Shown: positions 29,006 to 38,671, numbered from the stretch's first letter. The stretch is 64,000 nucleotides of DNA from Polyangiaceae bacterium (GCA_009780955.1 WQZB01000003.1:62001-126000), one strand, 5' to 3'. Notes: generated by a model not told the origin, from the sequence alone. Made by a program: numbers and translations.

Positions 29006-30114
29006 AATACGTGGACGAATTCCGCGACGGCAGCCTCGCGCGCAACATCGCCGCCAACATTGCGCGCGAAGCCGAGCCCCAGCGCACCTATCGCCTGATG
29101 GAATTCTGCGGCGGACACACGCACGCCATCTCACGTTACGGCATCGCCGACCTCTTGCCGCGCAACGTGCAAATGATTCATGGGCCAGGCTGCCCGGTGT
29201 GTGTGCTGCCGATCGGCCGCATCGACCAGGCGATCCGTCTCGCGCGCGAGCACGGCGTGATTCTCTGCACGTACGCCGACACGTTGCGCGTGCCGGCTTC
29301 CGATCATCTGTCGCTGATGCGCGCCAAGGCCAGCGGCGCGGACGTGCGCATGGTGTATTCGACGCAAGATGCGCTGAAGCTCGCGCGCGAGCATCGTTCG
29401 CGCGAAGTGGTGTTCTTTGCCATCGGCTTCGAAACCACCACGCCGCCCACCGCAGTGGCAGTGCAGCAGGCGGCAAGCGAAGGGTCGAAAAATTTCAGCA
29501 TCCTGTGCAACCACGTGCTGACGCCAGCGGCGATGCACGCCATCTTGTCGGCTGAAAACACCGTAAAGCTTGATGGTTTTGTTGGTCCCGCGCACGTTTC
29601 GACCGTCATCGGTAGCCGGCCTTACGAGCCGTTTGCCAACGATTACGGTAAGCCTGTCGTCATCGCCGGCTTCGAACCTTTGGACGTGATGCAGGCCATC
29701 CTGATGCTGCTGCGGCAGGTCAACGAAGGCCGGGCGGAAGTCGAAAACGAATTCACTCGCGCGGTGACGCGCGACGGCAACCTCAAGGCGCAGAAGCTGG
29801 TGGCGAAGGTGTTTGAACTGCGCGACAGCTTCGAATGGCGCGGACTAGGCAGTGTTCCGCACAGCGCATTGAAACTGCGTGAGGCGTATGCCGCGTTCGA
29901 TGCCGAGCGGAAATTCGGCGTCGGCTACACCGCCGTGCCCGACAACAAAGCTTGCGAGTGTGCCGCCATTCTGCGCGGGTACAAAAGCCCACAAGACTGC
30001 AAAATTTTCGGCACGGTCTGCACGCCGGAAAACCCGGTGGGTTCGTGCATGGTGTCGTCCGAAGGCGCCTGCGCGGCGCACTACAGTTACGGAAGGTTCC
30101 GCGAGACCGCTTGA
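29002..30114 (+). CDS. hypD: Hydrogenase formation protein HypD
   Basis: MEFCGGHTHAISRYGI; GPGCPVCVLPIGRID; GFETTTPPTA. Confidence 0.97.
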   Translation: MKYVDEFRDGSLARNIAANIAREAEPQRTYRLMEFCGGHTHAISRYGIADLLPRNVQMIHGPGCPVCVLPIGRIDQAIRLAREHGVILCTYADTLRVPASDHLSLMRAKASGADVRMVYSTQDALKLAREHRSREVVFFAIGFETTTPPTAVAVQQAASEGSKNFSILCNHVLTPAAMHAILSAENTVKLDGFVGPAHVSTVIGSRPYEPFANDYGKPVVIAGFEPLDVMQAILMLLRQVNEGRAEVENEFTRAVTRDGNLKAQKLVAKVFELRDSFEWRGLGSVPHSALKLREAYAAFDAERKFGVGYTAVPDNKACECAAILRGYKSPQDCKIFGTVCTPENPVGSCMVSSEGACAAHYSYGRFRETA

Positions 30115-31163
30115 TGAATACAACCAAACCGAACTACATCCGCCCGCTCGACTTCAAGCACGGTCGCGTGGACATGTCGCACGGCTCCGGCGGCCGCGCC
30201 ATGGCACAACTCATCAGCGAATTGTTCGCCGCCGCGTTCGACAACGCATATCTCGCGCAAGGCAACGACGGCGCGATACTGCCGGCGACGAACGGCCGGC
30301 TGGTGATGGCCACCGACGCGCATGTGGTGTCGCCGCTGTTCTTCCCGGGCGGCGATATCGGCTGCCTATCGGTGCACGGTACAATCAACGATGTTGCGGT
30401 GATGGGCGCCACACCGCTGTATTTATCGGCTTCATTCATCCTCGAAGAAGGCTTTCCGCTTGCCGATTTGAAGCGCATCGTGGAATCGATGGCGCGCGCC
30501 GCGCGCGATGCCGGCGTGATAGTCGTCACCGGCGACACCAAAGTGGTGCAGCAAGGCAAAGGCGATGGCGTATTCATTTCGACCACGGGTGTGGGCGTGC
30601 TGCCGGGCGGCGTCGATCTCTCTGGCGACCGCGCGCGACCAGGCGACTGCATCGTGCTGTCGGGCACGATAGGCGATCACGGCATGGCGATCCTTTCGCA
30701 GCGCGAAGGGCTGGAATTCTCCGCGCCCATCGTGTCGGACACCGCTGCGCTGCACGGATTGATCGCGGCCATGCTGGGCAGCGGCGCGGCATTACGCGTG
30801 CTGCGCGATCCGACGCGCGGCGGCCTGGCAACGACGCTGAACGAAATCGCAAAACAGTCCGGCGTGGGGATGATGCTGGATGAGGCCGCGATCAAGGTGA
30901 ATCCGCCGATCGAAGCCGCCTGCGAATTTCTCGGTCTCGATCCGTTGTATGTTGCAAACGAAGGCAAGTTGGTGGCGATCTGCGCGCCCGACGACCGAGA
31001 ACGCCTGCTCGCGGTGATGCGCGCGCATCCGCTGGCGCGCGAGGCTGGTGTGATCGGTGAGGTTATCGCCGACGCGCATGGCTTCGTGCAGATGACGACG
31101 AAGCTTGGCGGTCGCCGCGTGGTGGATTGGTTGGCAGGCGAGCAGCTGCCCAGAATTTGTTGA
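30114..31163 (+). CDS. hypE: Hydrogenase expression/formation protein HypE
   Basis: MSHGSGGRAMAQLISELF; C-terminal VVDWLAGEQLPRIC with the terminal Cys. Confidence 0.97.
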   Translation: MNTTKPNYIRPLDFKHGRVDMSHGSGGRAMAQLISELFAAAFDNAYLAQGNDGAILPATNGRLVMATDAHVVSPLFFPGGDIGCLSVHGTINDVAVMGATPLYLSASFILEEGFPLADLKRIVESMARAARDAGVIVVTGDTKVVQQGKGDGVFISTTGVGVLPGGVDLSGDRARPGDCIVLSGTIGDHGMAILSQREGLEFSAPIVSDTAALHGLIAAMLGSGAALRVLRDPTRGGLATTLNEIAKQSGVGMMLDEAAIKVNPPIEAACEFLGLDPLYVANEGKLVAICAPDDRERLLAVMRAHPLAREAGVIGEVIADAHGFVQMTTKLGGRRVVDWLAGEQLPRIC

Positions 31164-31167
31164 AGGG

Positions 31168-31195
31168 CGAACTGTTCCGACGTCGGAACAGTTCG
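31168..31195. repeat. 28-bp perfect palindrome downstream of hypE
   Basis: CGAACTGTTCCGACGTCGGAACAGTTCG is its own reverse complement. Confidence 0.85.
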
Positions 31196-31267
31196 AGCGC
31201 ACGCGTGCAATGACGAGGCATCGCGCTTGCCCGCATATGACAGTCGCTTCGCAGCAAGGTATGTTGG

Positions 31268-32299
31268 GTGCCCGTGCCGAAGATCGACCTCGTCACTTTA
31301 GGACTCGTCCGGGACCTCGGTAGTGGCGATTCGATCGTTGCCCTCGCTGCCCAGCCATCGCTTGCCAGCTTCGGCGAAGAAGAGAACGCCCTGCTCGAAG
31401 CGAAAATGTTCCTGATGGAATACCTCGCCAAGGCGGAACCGGAAACCGCTCTCCGCTTCGCCCTTCCGGAAGGAACGACGCTGCACACCCTCGACGTACT
31501 CGTTCCGCGCACCGATCTCCCTCGGCGGTGGAACGTCGACACGCCGATCCGCGTCAGCTGCCTCGTGATTCCCACGGTTCCGAACACGAAAGGGCAGCGC
31601 GATCGCTGGGTGATGGTCGTTCCCCTTGGGCACACGTTCTTCGCGACAGCCATCGAAGATCTCGACGAGGAGATCACCACCGAGGTGAAGCGTCTCGTGC
31701 GCCACCTCGGCGCGCTGGAACGCGGTATGGCCTTTCCAGGCAAGGCCCTCCGGTTCCTCGATTGGCTCGCGACCGACGTGCACGGCGCGCTCGACAGAGC
31801 AGCATCCACAGCGGAAGGCTCCGAACCTGTGCGCACATTCTTTCCGCGCGATGTCTCCGCCGCGTATGCACGCTACTCTGGCATCCCGCTAACGCTTCTC
31901 TCCGACGACATTTCCGCGAGCGCAGAAGATCTCGCTGGGCTCCTGAAAGCGCGCGTCATCGGGCAAGACGAAGCCTGCAATGCTTGCGGTCGCGTGCTCG
32001 CGCCCGCAGATGTCGAACGCATCGTCGGGCTCGAGCTCGCAGCCACCGCGAAACGAACCGGATTCGTACGCCGCAATCTTCGCCTCTACGCGACGCCTGC
32101 AGCGCAAAGCCGCCTCGCCGAGCTCGGCTACCATCCTACGCGCGGAGCGCGCCCGCTAAGGCGCCTGATCGAAGAGCGTGTCGTGACACCGATCGCGGCG
32201 CGAATCGCAGGCGATCCTCGCTTCCGCGACACACGCGTTGCTGTCTATGCCTCCGGCGAAGAGCAGCCAGCGGCCGGGTTCGGCGTCCGCATCGATTGA
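31268..32299 (+). CDS. Clp/ClpB-type AAA+ protein lacking the nucleotide-binding core
   Basis: YSGIPLTLLSDD...LLKARVIGQDEACNAC is directly joined to ADVERIVGLELAATAKR...ARPLRRLIEERVVTPIAARIAG; no Walker A/B. Confidence 0.65.
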   Translation: MPVPKIDLVTLGLVRDLGSGDSIVALAAQPSLASFGEEENALLEAKMFLMEYLAKAEPETALRFALPEGTTLHTLDVLVPRTDLPRRWNVDTPIRVSCLVIPTVPNTKGQRDRWVMVVPLGHTFFATAIEDLDEEITTEVKRLVRHLGALERGMAFPGKALRFLDWLATDVHGALDRAASTAEGSEPVRTFFPRDVSAAYARYSGIPLTLLSDDISASAEDLAGLLKARVIGQDEACNACGRVLAPADVERIVGLELAATAKRTGFVRRNLRLYATPAAQSRLAELGYHPTRGARPLRRLIEERVVTPIAARIAGDPRFRDTRVAVYASGEEQPAAGFGVRID

Positions 32300-32305
32300 A
32301 TTCGA

Positions 32306-32941
32306 TTACGCTCCAGCCTTCGCAAGCAGCCCGTCGAGCTTTTGCGTGGTCAGCGTGCGGCTTTTCTTCGAGGGGATCTTCGCGAGCCAGTAGGACAGCT
32401 CCTTGCGCCGGAAGCCGCGTGGCAGCTCGAGCTCGGGCAGGCTCGTGAAGAGGTGTGAGCGGACACTCGACAGGTAAGCGAAGTCGAAGAGCGCCTTCTC
32501 GGCCGTCGCAAGTATCACGCCGCGCTCGGTCTCTTCGTAGCCGCCGAATATGTCGGGCGCGACGTGGCGAATCGAGAACGTCCCGACCGTCGTCTTTACC
32601 CGATGCGTGCGCGCCAACGACACCGCGTACACCATCTCGGGAATCTGCTCGATGAGGCCGCGTCGGTGCAGCGCCGACTGGAGCGAGACGTAGCTTGGAA
32701 GCGGCGCGGTCAAGTGCTCGGGTAAGCGCAGCGGATCGAGCGCGTCTTCGAGCCACCACATGCCGTGGCGGATCGAACGAATGAGCCCAGTATGCGCGAG
32801 CCGCGTGAGTGTCTGGCTCGCCGCCGCCGTGCGGAGCCCCAACGCCGCTGCTGCGTCTGCGGTGTCGATCGCTGGCACGCCAAGCTTGCGCAAGATGGCG
32901 AGGGCGTCGGGCCCGTTCATCGGAGTGCGTCCAAACGACAC
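32306..32941 (-). CDS. AbiEi-like antitoxin/transcriptional regulator
   Basis: ALRTAAASQTLTRLAHTGLIRSIRHGMWWL (wHTH); PSYVSLQSALHRRGLIEQIPEMVYAVS; ATAEKALFDFAYL. Confidence 0.75.
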   Translation of the reverse strand: MSFGRTPMNGPDALAILRKLGVPAIDTADAAAALGLRTAAASQTLTRLAHTGLIRSIRHGMWWLEDALDPLRLPEHLTAPLPSYVSLQSALHRRGLIEQIPEMVYAVSLARTHRVKTTVGTFSIRHVAPDIFGGYEETERGVILATAEKALFDFAYLSSVRSHLFTSLPELELPRGFRRKELSYWLAKIPSKKSRTLTTQKLDGLLAKAGA

Positions 32942-32977
32942 TACTTATCAATACCGAGATTCAATGCATCAAGCAAA

Positions 32978-34708
32978 CTACCGCGTCGTTCCGACGCCTA
33001 TCCAGTGCTCGGCGTCGGGGATGGCGCGGATCTCTTCGAGCGATCCCCCGTTGTTCGCTACGCGCGAGATCTCGAAGAGCACAGAGCTCGCCGCATACCG
33101 ATTGATCCCTGCGGTCGTCTTGTCGAGCAGCGGACCCGCGGCGTCGAGCGCGGCGAGGGTGCGTCCGGTGACGAGATTGCCTTGGCGCCAGCCGGTCTGC
33201 GATTCGACGCGCAGATCGGTACGCTCTTCTTGCAGGAGTGCCGCTACGCCTTCGCGGATACGGTGGTCTTCGTGATGGAGAAGAGGCAGGAGCGTCGCCG
33301 CGCTCTCGGCATTCTGGCTTTGCCGGAACATGTGCACGACGGGACGGTATTCCCCGCTCGTGATACGCGCGACATTGACCTTCGCCGAGATCCAGTGCGT
33401 CGGCGCTACGGCATAGAGTACGGCGGTGAGCGCGAACGCGTCGAGCTGCCAGCGAACGAGCCATCGGAAACTCCGCTGCCGTCGGACCTTGAGTGCGACG
33501 AGCCCCATTCCGACAACGACCAGTGTGATGCCAAGAATGCCGACGATGCGGAGATCCGACAGACCACTATACGCGATGTGGATGGCAATCCGTCGGTAGG
33601 TGCCGAGCGAGAGAACGAAGCCCTGCCCGATCCACACGAATGCGAGCTTTCGCGCGAGCGCTGTGTGGGAGTCGTGCGCGAGTGGTCCGTGGAACATCAC
33701 TGAGACAATCACCGTGAGCAGCGCGAGGGCGATGGCGAGCCAGAACGCCCCTTCGTGCGAATACTGTTGGGTCGTAAGGCCAGCGGGTGGCCGGCCCGAC
33801 CAGAGGTAGGCTGCGTCGAGCGCGTTGTATGCGAGAAAAACGACGTTGAGCAGGACGAAGGTATTGCGCGCGACGAGCAGGCTCGTCGGTTTCGCTTCCT
33901 TCGTGACGTTGGCGGTGGGTGTGCGCAAACGCCAAAAGGCAGGGCGGAGCAAGCCGAGTGCACCAAGACCGAACAACGCCCATGTGAAGACGCGAGCCAC
34001 GGGCGGCAGCCCGATGCTAGCCACTGCATTCATGACGGCGTCGAGGCCACGTGCAACGATCGGATTGGCTAGCGCGAAGACACCGACGAAAACGAGCGCG
34101 AGGCCGATCGGGACCACGATCGGCAGCACCGAGACGCCGCGCAAGCGTGTGTTCGCGGTCAACCGGCGGACACCGGCATAGGCAGACTTGATGCGAGCCG
34201 GAAGGCGACCGATCGTGGAAAACGCGGAAAGGGACGTCTCTACCAGAAACAAGCGCGGCGATCGGATCGCGATGGCGAACGCAAAGAGGAGCAGAAGCCC
34301 GCAAGCGGTGGTGGTGAAATTTGGCAAAGCGGCGCTTCGCGTGGCGATGGCCGCGAGGAGCACAGAGAGCACGATGAGCCTGGTCGAACGCCGCCATTTG
34401 TGCGCGACGAAGAAGGCGACGATTGGCACTGTGCTGAAGAAGAACGCCAGCGCAAAGCCGCCGACTTCGGCGTGGTCGCCATGCCAGAGCGCAACGTCCA
34501 TGAGGATGGCGACGACGAGCGCGCCAGCAAGCTCTTTGGCGCGCATCGGGACAGTGCGAACTGCGCGAAGAAGGACCGGTGGCACAAATGGCGTAGGTCG
34601 ATAGGGCGTCCGCGGATCGTAAAGTTGCGTCGGCGCGCAAACACTGTTCGCATTGGGCGCGAGTGCCAAGGCACTATTCGGTGGTACAGGAAGTGGACTC
34701 GTCTGCAT
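32978..34708 (-). CDS. DUF4153/DUF4173-like multi-TM protein
   Basis: Many TM segments; ARNTFVLLNVVFLAYNALDAAYLWSG; YSHEGAFWL. Confidence 0.65.
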   Translation of the reverse strand: MQTSPLPVPPNSALALAPNANSVCAPTQLYDPRTPYRPTPFVPPVLLRAVRTVPMRAKELAGALVVAILMDVALWHGDHAEVGGFALAFFFSTVPIVAFFVAHKWRRSTRLIVLSVLLAAIATRSAALPNFTTTACGLLLLFAFAIAIRSPRLFLVETSLSAFSTIGRLPARIKSAYAGVRRLTANTRLRGVSVLPIVVPIGLALVFVGVFALANPIVARGLDAVMNAVASIGLPPVARVFTWALFGLGALGLLRPAFWRLRTPTANVTKEAKPTSLLVARNTFVLLNVVFLAYNALDAAYLWSGRPPAGLTTQQYSHEGAFWLAIALALLTVIVSVMFHGPLAHDSHTALARKLAFVWIGQGFVLSLGTYRRIAIHIAYSGLSDLRIVGILGITLVVVGMGLVALKVRRQRSFRWLVRWQLDAFALTAVLYAVAPTHWISAKVNVARITSGEYRPVVHMFRQSQNAESAATLLPLLHHEDHRIREGVAALLQEERTDLRVESQTGWRQGNLVTGRTLAALDAAGPLLDKTTAGINRYAASSVLFEISRVANNGGSLEEIRAIPDAEHWIGVGTTR

Positions 34709-34747
34709 GCACCGTTAAACGGAGGATGCATGCGTTTTCTTCGTCCA

Positions 34748-34799
34748 CCGGACAGCCACCTGCGGCCGTTCACGTTCGATTGGCGACCGTTCGGTTCGA
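34748..34799. repeat. 52-bp direct repeat, copy A
   Basis: CCGGACAGCCACCTGCGGCCGTTCACGTTCGATTGGCGACCGTTCGGTTCGA; 3 differences from 39601-39652. Confidence 0.9.
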
Positions 34800-34824
34800 C
34801 TTTGATCGGCGCTCCATCATTTTA

Positions 34825-34870
34825 GACCGCTTTCAAGTTGACGCGAGGTCGCGCCAAATCGAAAGCGGTC
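34825..34870 (-). repeat. R1 element, compact 46-bp palindromic form
   Basis: GACCGCTTTCAAGTTGACGCGAGGTCGCGCCAAATCGAAAGCGGTC: both R1 termini, no interior. Confidence 0.9.
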
Positions 34871-35666
34871 AGGAGTAGAGGTGCAGGCTGCTACCCGGGA
34901 ACAGGGCCGTACCAAACCAGCTCAAAAGCAGCAGAAGGAAGGCGACGGGGAGCGTCCAGATGACGAGGTTATCCTTTCGGCCTTGATGCCGCAGGTGGAT
35001 GTAGACGAGGTAGGCCGCGCCGGTCATGAAGGCGAGTGTCTCTTTGGGATCCCACGACCAGTAGTGACCCCATGCTTCCTTGGCCCAGACTGCGCCGAGC
35101 AGCAAACCGAGTGCGAGGAAGCCAAAGCCGATGTGAACGAGATTGTCGATGAAGGCGAGCAGCTCCTGATGGGCGGCATGGTCGCCGCCTTTTCTGCGCC
35201 GGACGAGCAGGACGCCGGCAGCGAGCGTGGCAACGCCGAAGAGGGTGTAAGCGATGATGTAGATGATGACGTGGGGGATGAAGAGAAAGCTTTGCAGTGC
35301 TGGCATCAGTGCGATGGAGTGGATTTCCGGCTTCAGCAGGTTGATGACGGTGAACGCCGTTGCCACGATGGCCGAAAGAAAGAGGAGCCACGGGTAATGC
35401 CAGCGGCGGTAGGTGACGTATCCAGCGAGAACCGTAAACATGGCGTACCACAGCCGGGTCTCTCCCATCGTGCGTAGCGGCGGGCGCGAAAGGGCATCCC
35501 ATAACGCGGCGATGAAAACGGTGAAGAGGGCGATGCCAAGGATTGCCAGCGCGTCAACTACATAAGCGGATCGGGGCGATTGGTCACGACGGCAAGCAAG
35601 CAGGCCGGCGGCGAGCCAGCACACGGTGGCGGGGATTGCGATGAAAGGGAATTCGTTCCAACTCAT
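34869..35666 (-). CDS. ccsA: Cytochrome c biogenesis protein CcsA/ResC
   Basis: WAKEAWGHYWSWDPKETLAFMTGAAYLVYIHLR (WWD-type motif). Confidence 0.92.
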   Translation of the reverse strand: MSWNEFPFIAIPATVCWLAAGLLACRRDQSPRSAYVVDALAILGIALFTVFIAALWDALSRPPLRTMGETRLWYAMFTVLAGYVTYRRWHYPWLLFLSAIVATAFTVINLLKPEIHSIALMPALQSFLFIPHVIIYIIAYTLFGVATLAAGVLLVRRRKGGDHAAHQELLAFIDNLVHIGFGFLALGLLLGAVWAKEAWGHYWSWDPKETLAFMTGAAYLVYIHLRHQGRKDNLVIWTLPVAFLLLLLSWFGTALFPGSSLHLYS

Positions 35667-36948
35667 TGCTTGCGCTCTTTCGCTTACCTGTGCCATTCCA
35701 TACCATAAGAAGCGCCCCAATCGCCATGAGCCCCATACTGATTTTGGCAGGTAGCAGCCAAGGATCATAGACTAATTCCATTTCGCTCCAAGGGGACATT
35801 TTTCCAAGAGCGGTTTCGTAGCCATACTGGTAGATCATCCAGTTGCCAACAGAAACGGGTTTGTTGACTTCCAGGATGGCATCGATAGGGCTGCCGTCTT
35901 TCGGAATGATGGTGACGTCCGAGGCGTAGCGTTTGGGTTCTGGCTGCGTCATCACGAGGACGTAACGGTCGTCCAGGGGAATGGCTGAGAAAAATTCGGG
36001 AACGTTACCGCCGGAGGAAACCCAAGCCGTTTTGGTTTCTCCGGTGAGGAGATTTCGGGCGGTCACTTTTGCGGCAGGCGTGGATTCGGGCATCGGGCTG
36101 ACACGGTATTCGCCGTCGATGCGCACGGCAGTATGCAGGTAGTCATCGAGCGTGATGGCCCAATCGCCAATTTGCCCCTTTGGACGTTTGGGGTCGATCT
36201 GGAAGAACCCTTGTTTGCTTTTAGGTTGGGATTTGCCTTTGGGTTGAGAGGGTTGAGGATCACGCGCAGCTTGGCCGTCCATTATCGTCAGATTTGGCGG
36301 GTATTCTTCCATCGTGAATTTTTTGAGGGTGATGGCGATAGGAAGTTCCAAGGCTTCGCCGTCTTTGTCGAAGACACGCCATTCGGTTTCTCCACTCTGC
36401 ACATGCATGACGACACGCATCATGTCTGCTGCGCCGAATCCGGCGGAGACGAGGAGCATCCATAGCCCCAGATGGTTGCAGAGAAAGGTGATGTCCTGCC
36501 GGGAAAAGCGAAAGAGCCGCTTGAAGGTGGCGATGCCCAGGGCGATGAGCGTCATGCCGTACAGGAGCACGAAAGGCCACGAGGAAGTGACCATCCTGAA
36601 CCCAAGACGGGAGCCTAGTTCTAAATTGGCGGGCGCTTGCGATGGCAATCGGGAAAGCTGCGGGGTCAGTTCCATGCAAAGGCCGACAAGGACGACCGCC
36701 GCGGTGAGCGTGACAGCCATCGGAATGCCGGAAACCCAGCGCACGAGTAGGGTATTCTGAAAACGGACGCCGAGAAGGATCAGCCCGATCAGAATCGCGA
36801 ACGCGATGAGGTTTGCCGGGGCGTGCAGAAAACCGACGTCGAAATGGCCGACAGTGAGCTGAAGCAAGAAACCGACTAGCGCGAGACTTGCGACGAACAA
36901 AGTACTCTCCGGATACCCCCATGGGAATTGCCAGAGTTTTCTTGTCAT
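35584..36948 (-). CDS. resB: Cytochrome c biogenesis protein ResB/CcsB
   Basis: ResB-like TM layout; HLGLWMLLVSAGFGAADM; YDPWLLPAKISMGLMAIGALLMVW. Confidence 0.82.
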   Translation of the reverse strand: MTRKLWQFPWGYPESTLFVASLALVGFLLQLTVGHFDVGFLHAPANLIAFAILIGLILLGVRFQNTLLVRWVSGIPMAVTLTAAVVLVGLCMELTPQLSRLPSQAPANLELGSRLGFRMVTSSWPFVLLYGMTLIALGIATFKRLFRFSRQDITFLCNHLGLWMLLVSAGFGAADMMRVVMHVQSGETEWRVFDKDGEALELPIAITLKKFTMEEYPPNLTIMDGQAARDPQPSQPKGKSQPKSKQGFFQIDPKRPKGQIGDWAITLDDYLHTAVRIDGEYRVSPMPESTPAAKVTARNLLTGETKTAWVSSGGNVPEFFSAIPLDDRYVLVMTQPEPKRYASDVTIIPKDGSPIDAILEVNKPVSVGNWMIYQYGYETALGKMSPWSEMELVYDPWLLPAKISMGLMAIGALLMVWNGTGKRKSASNELERIPFHRNPRHRVLARRRPACLPS

Positions 36949-36956
36949 GGGAAAAG

Positions 36957-36980
36957 AATACCCGCCTTTCGGCGGGTATT
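36957..36980 (-). terminator. Intrinsic terminator/attenuator between nrfA and resB
   Basis: AATACCCGCC-TTTC-GGCGGGTATT; on the minus strand the stem is followed by CTTTTCCC. Confidence 0.7.
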
Positions 36981-37030
36981 TAAGGTCATTCAAGAGAGAA
37001 CTGCCGTGCATTCAGGCACGGTAGCGCTTT

Positions 37031-38671
37031 TCATTTGTATTGATCTAGCAGATCAGGCTCGGTCAGCTTGCCGTTGGCCTTGGCTTTCTCGATCCAGCCG
37101 GGAACGATCGTCTTCATGAACTCCGCCTTGTCGGCCTTGAGTTTATCCATGTTGAGACCGATGTACTTCTGCGCGTCTTCCTTCTTCCATTGATCGAGGG
37201 CAGGGAACGTCACCGCAGGGACACCATATTTGGTGAGCAGCTTTTGCACTTCAATCTGTGCGAGCAAGCTCTTGTCGAGAGCGTGAGCGAGGATGCGTGC
37301 CGTTTCCACCGGCGCATGGAAGGAAGCGCCGTGAGAGGCGACACCGTAGTCCCAACGCCAGCTTGCCTCACGGAGTAGCTTATGCACTGGCTTTATTTCT
37401 TCGCTGTCGGCAGTCACCTTTCCGCTATCCAATAACGCCTTTGTCATGATGTGCGCCTTGGCGAGCTCGGGTTCGACACGGTTACGTATCTCAAGGACCC
37501 TGTCCTGATTGTCATAGACGTAGCTCTTGAGCTTTTCCTCGCTGTCGCGGTGACATGTTTGGCACGTTCCGGCGACATTCTTGAGCGGGCTCATGATCTG
37601 GTGGTTGGAATACTTGACACCACCTTCAGACACGTAAGGCATATGGCAGTCGGCGCACGAAACACCGCGCTTGCCGTGTGTGCCCAGCTTGTAGAGCTCC
37701 CAGTCCGGATGCTGTGCCTTGAGCATTGGTGCCTTGCTCAATGCGTGTACCCAGTCTTTGTACGGCTCTTTCTTGTCGCCGAAAATAGCCTGGTCATAGT
37801 ACTTCTCCGCGTCCTCGACGGTAAGCCCCTTGTCCCATGGGAAGGTCAGGTATTTGTTGTCACCTTCGCCGAAATAGTATTCGACGTGGCATTGGGCGCA
37901 GACGAGAGAACGCATCTCGTTCGGGGATGACGCGGTGACATCTTCACCCCGCCGCTTGAAAGCTTCGACCAGCGCCGGTCGGGTGATGGTGAGGTTCATC
38001 GTCTTGGGATCGTGGCAATCTCCGCAACCTATGGGATTTACTATTTCGGGTCCCAGCTCGCTCCACTTGGGACTGTAGAATTTCCCTACGCCCCTTTCCT
38101 GCATCACACGCGGCACGTCCGGGCTCTTGCAGGTCCAGCAGGTTCCAGGCTGCAAGTCTTTGTTTTCACCGACACCGGGTGCGCCCGTGCGCAACGACCT
38201 GCGCATGTCGTGGAGCGCATTCCAGTGGCCCCGCGGTGCGGAATAGTCACGTGAGAATGCATATCCGGCCCAAAGCACGACCATGTTTGGTCTGTCTTCG
38301 AGCACGTCGTCCTCGGCGTTGCCGAGATGTTTGCTTCTGAAGTCTGTTTCCCTGGTTTTCTTCCAGGTATTGTATTCACGCAGGAAATTGACTCCCCACT
38401 TGTCATTGCGCGCGTCAATGCCAGGCGTGGTTTTGGCGATTTCCACTTTCATCTTGTCGTGATCTTTGGACGGCTCTTTAGAGGCAACAAAAGTGGGCGC
38501 GATGCTGGCGATCTCGACCTTCTTGTTGCTGTAGATAGAAGCGATTTCCGCACGCCGCTGCGTGACGCTGGCTGCGAGTAACCCCAGCACAAAAACGACA
38601 GCCGCTACAGCGAGCAGGAGAAGCCAACCGACGGAAGGTCTCCGTTTGATGGTTTCAGCTAGTTTACCCAT
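37031..38671 (-). CDS. nrfA: Ammonia-forming cytochrome c nitrite reductase (pentaheme)
   Basis: Active-site CWTCK heme motif plus CGDCH, CAQCH, CADCH, CQTCH. Confidence 0.97.
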   Translation of the reverse strand: MGKLAETIKRRPSVGWLLLLAVAAVVFVLGLLAASVTQRRAEIASIYSNKKVEIASIAPTFVASKEPSKDHDKMKVEIAKTTPGIDARNDKWGVNFLREYNTWKKTRETDFRSKHLGNAEDDVLEDRPNMVVLWAGYAFSRDYSAPRGHWNALHDMRRSLRTGAPGVGENKDLQPGTCWTCKSPDVPRVMQERGVGKFYSPKWSELGPEIVNPIGCGDCHDPKTMNLTITRPALVEAFKRRGEDVTASSPNEMRSLVCAQCHVEYYFGEGDNKYLTFPWDKGLTVEDAEKYYDQAIFGDKKEPYKDWVHALSKAPMLKAQHPDWELYKLGTHGKRGVSCADCHMPYVSEGGVKYSNHQIMSPLKNVAGTCQTCHRDSEEKLKSYVYDNQDRVLEIRNRVEPELAKAHIMTKALLDSGKVTADSEEIKPVHKLLREASWRWDYGVASHGASFHAPVETARILAHALDKSLLAQIEVQKLLTKYGVPAVTFPALDQWKKEDAQKYIGLNMDKLKADKAEFMKTIVPGWIEKAKANGKLTEPDLLDQYK

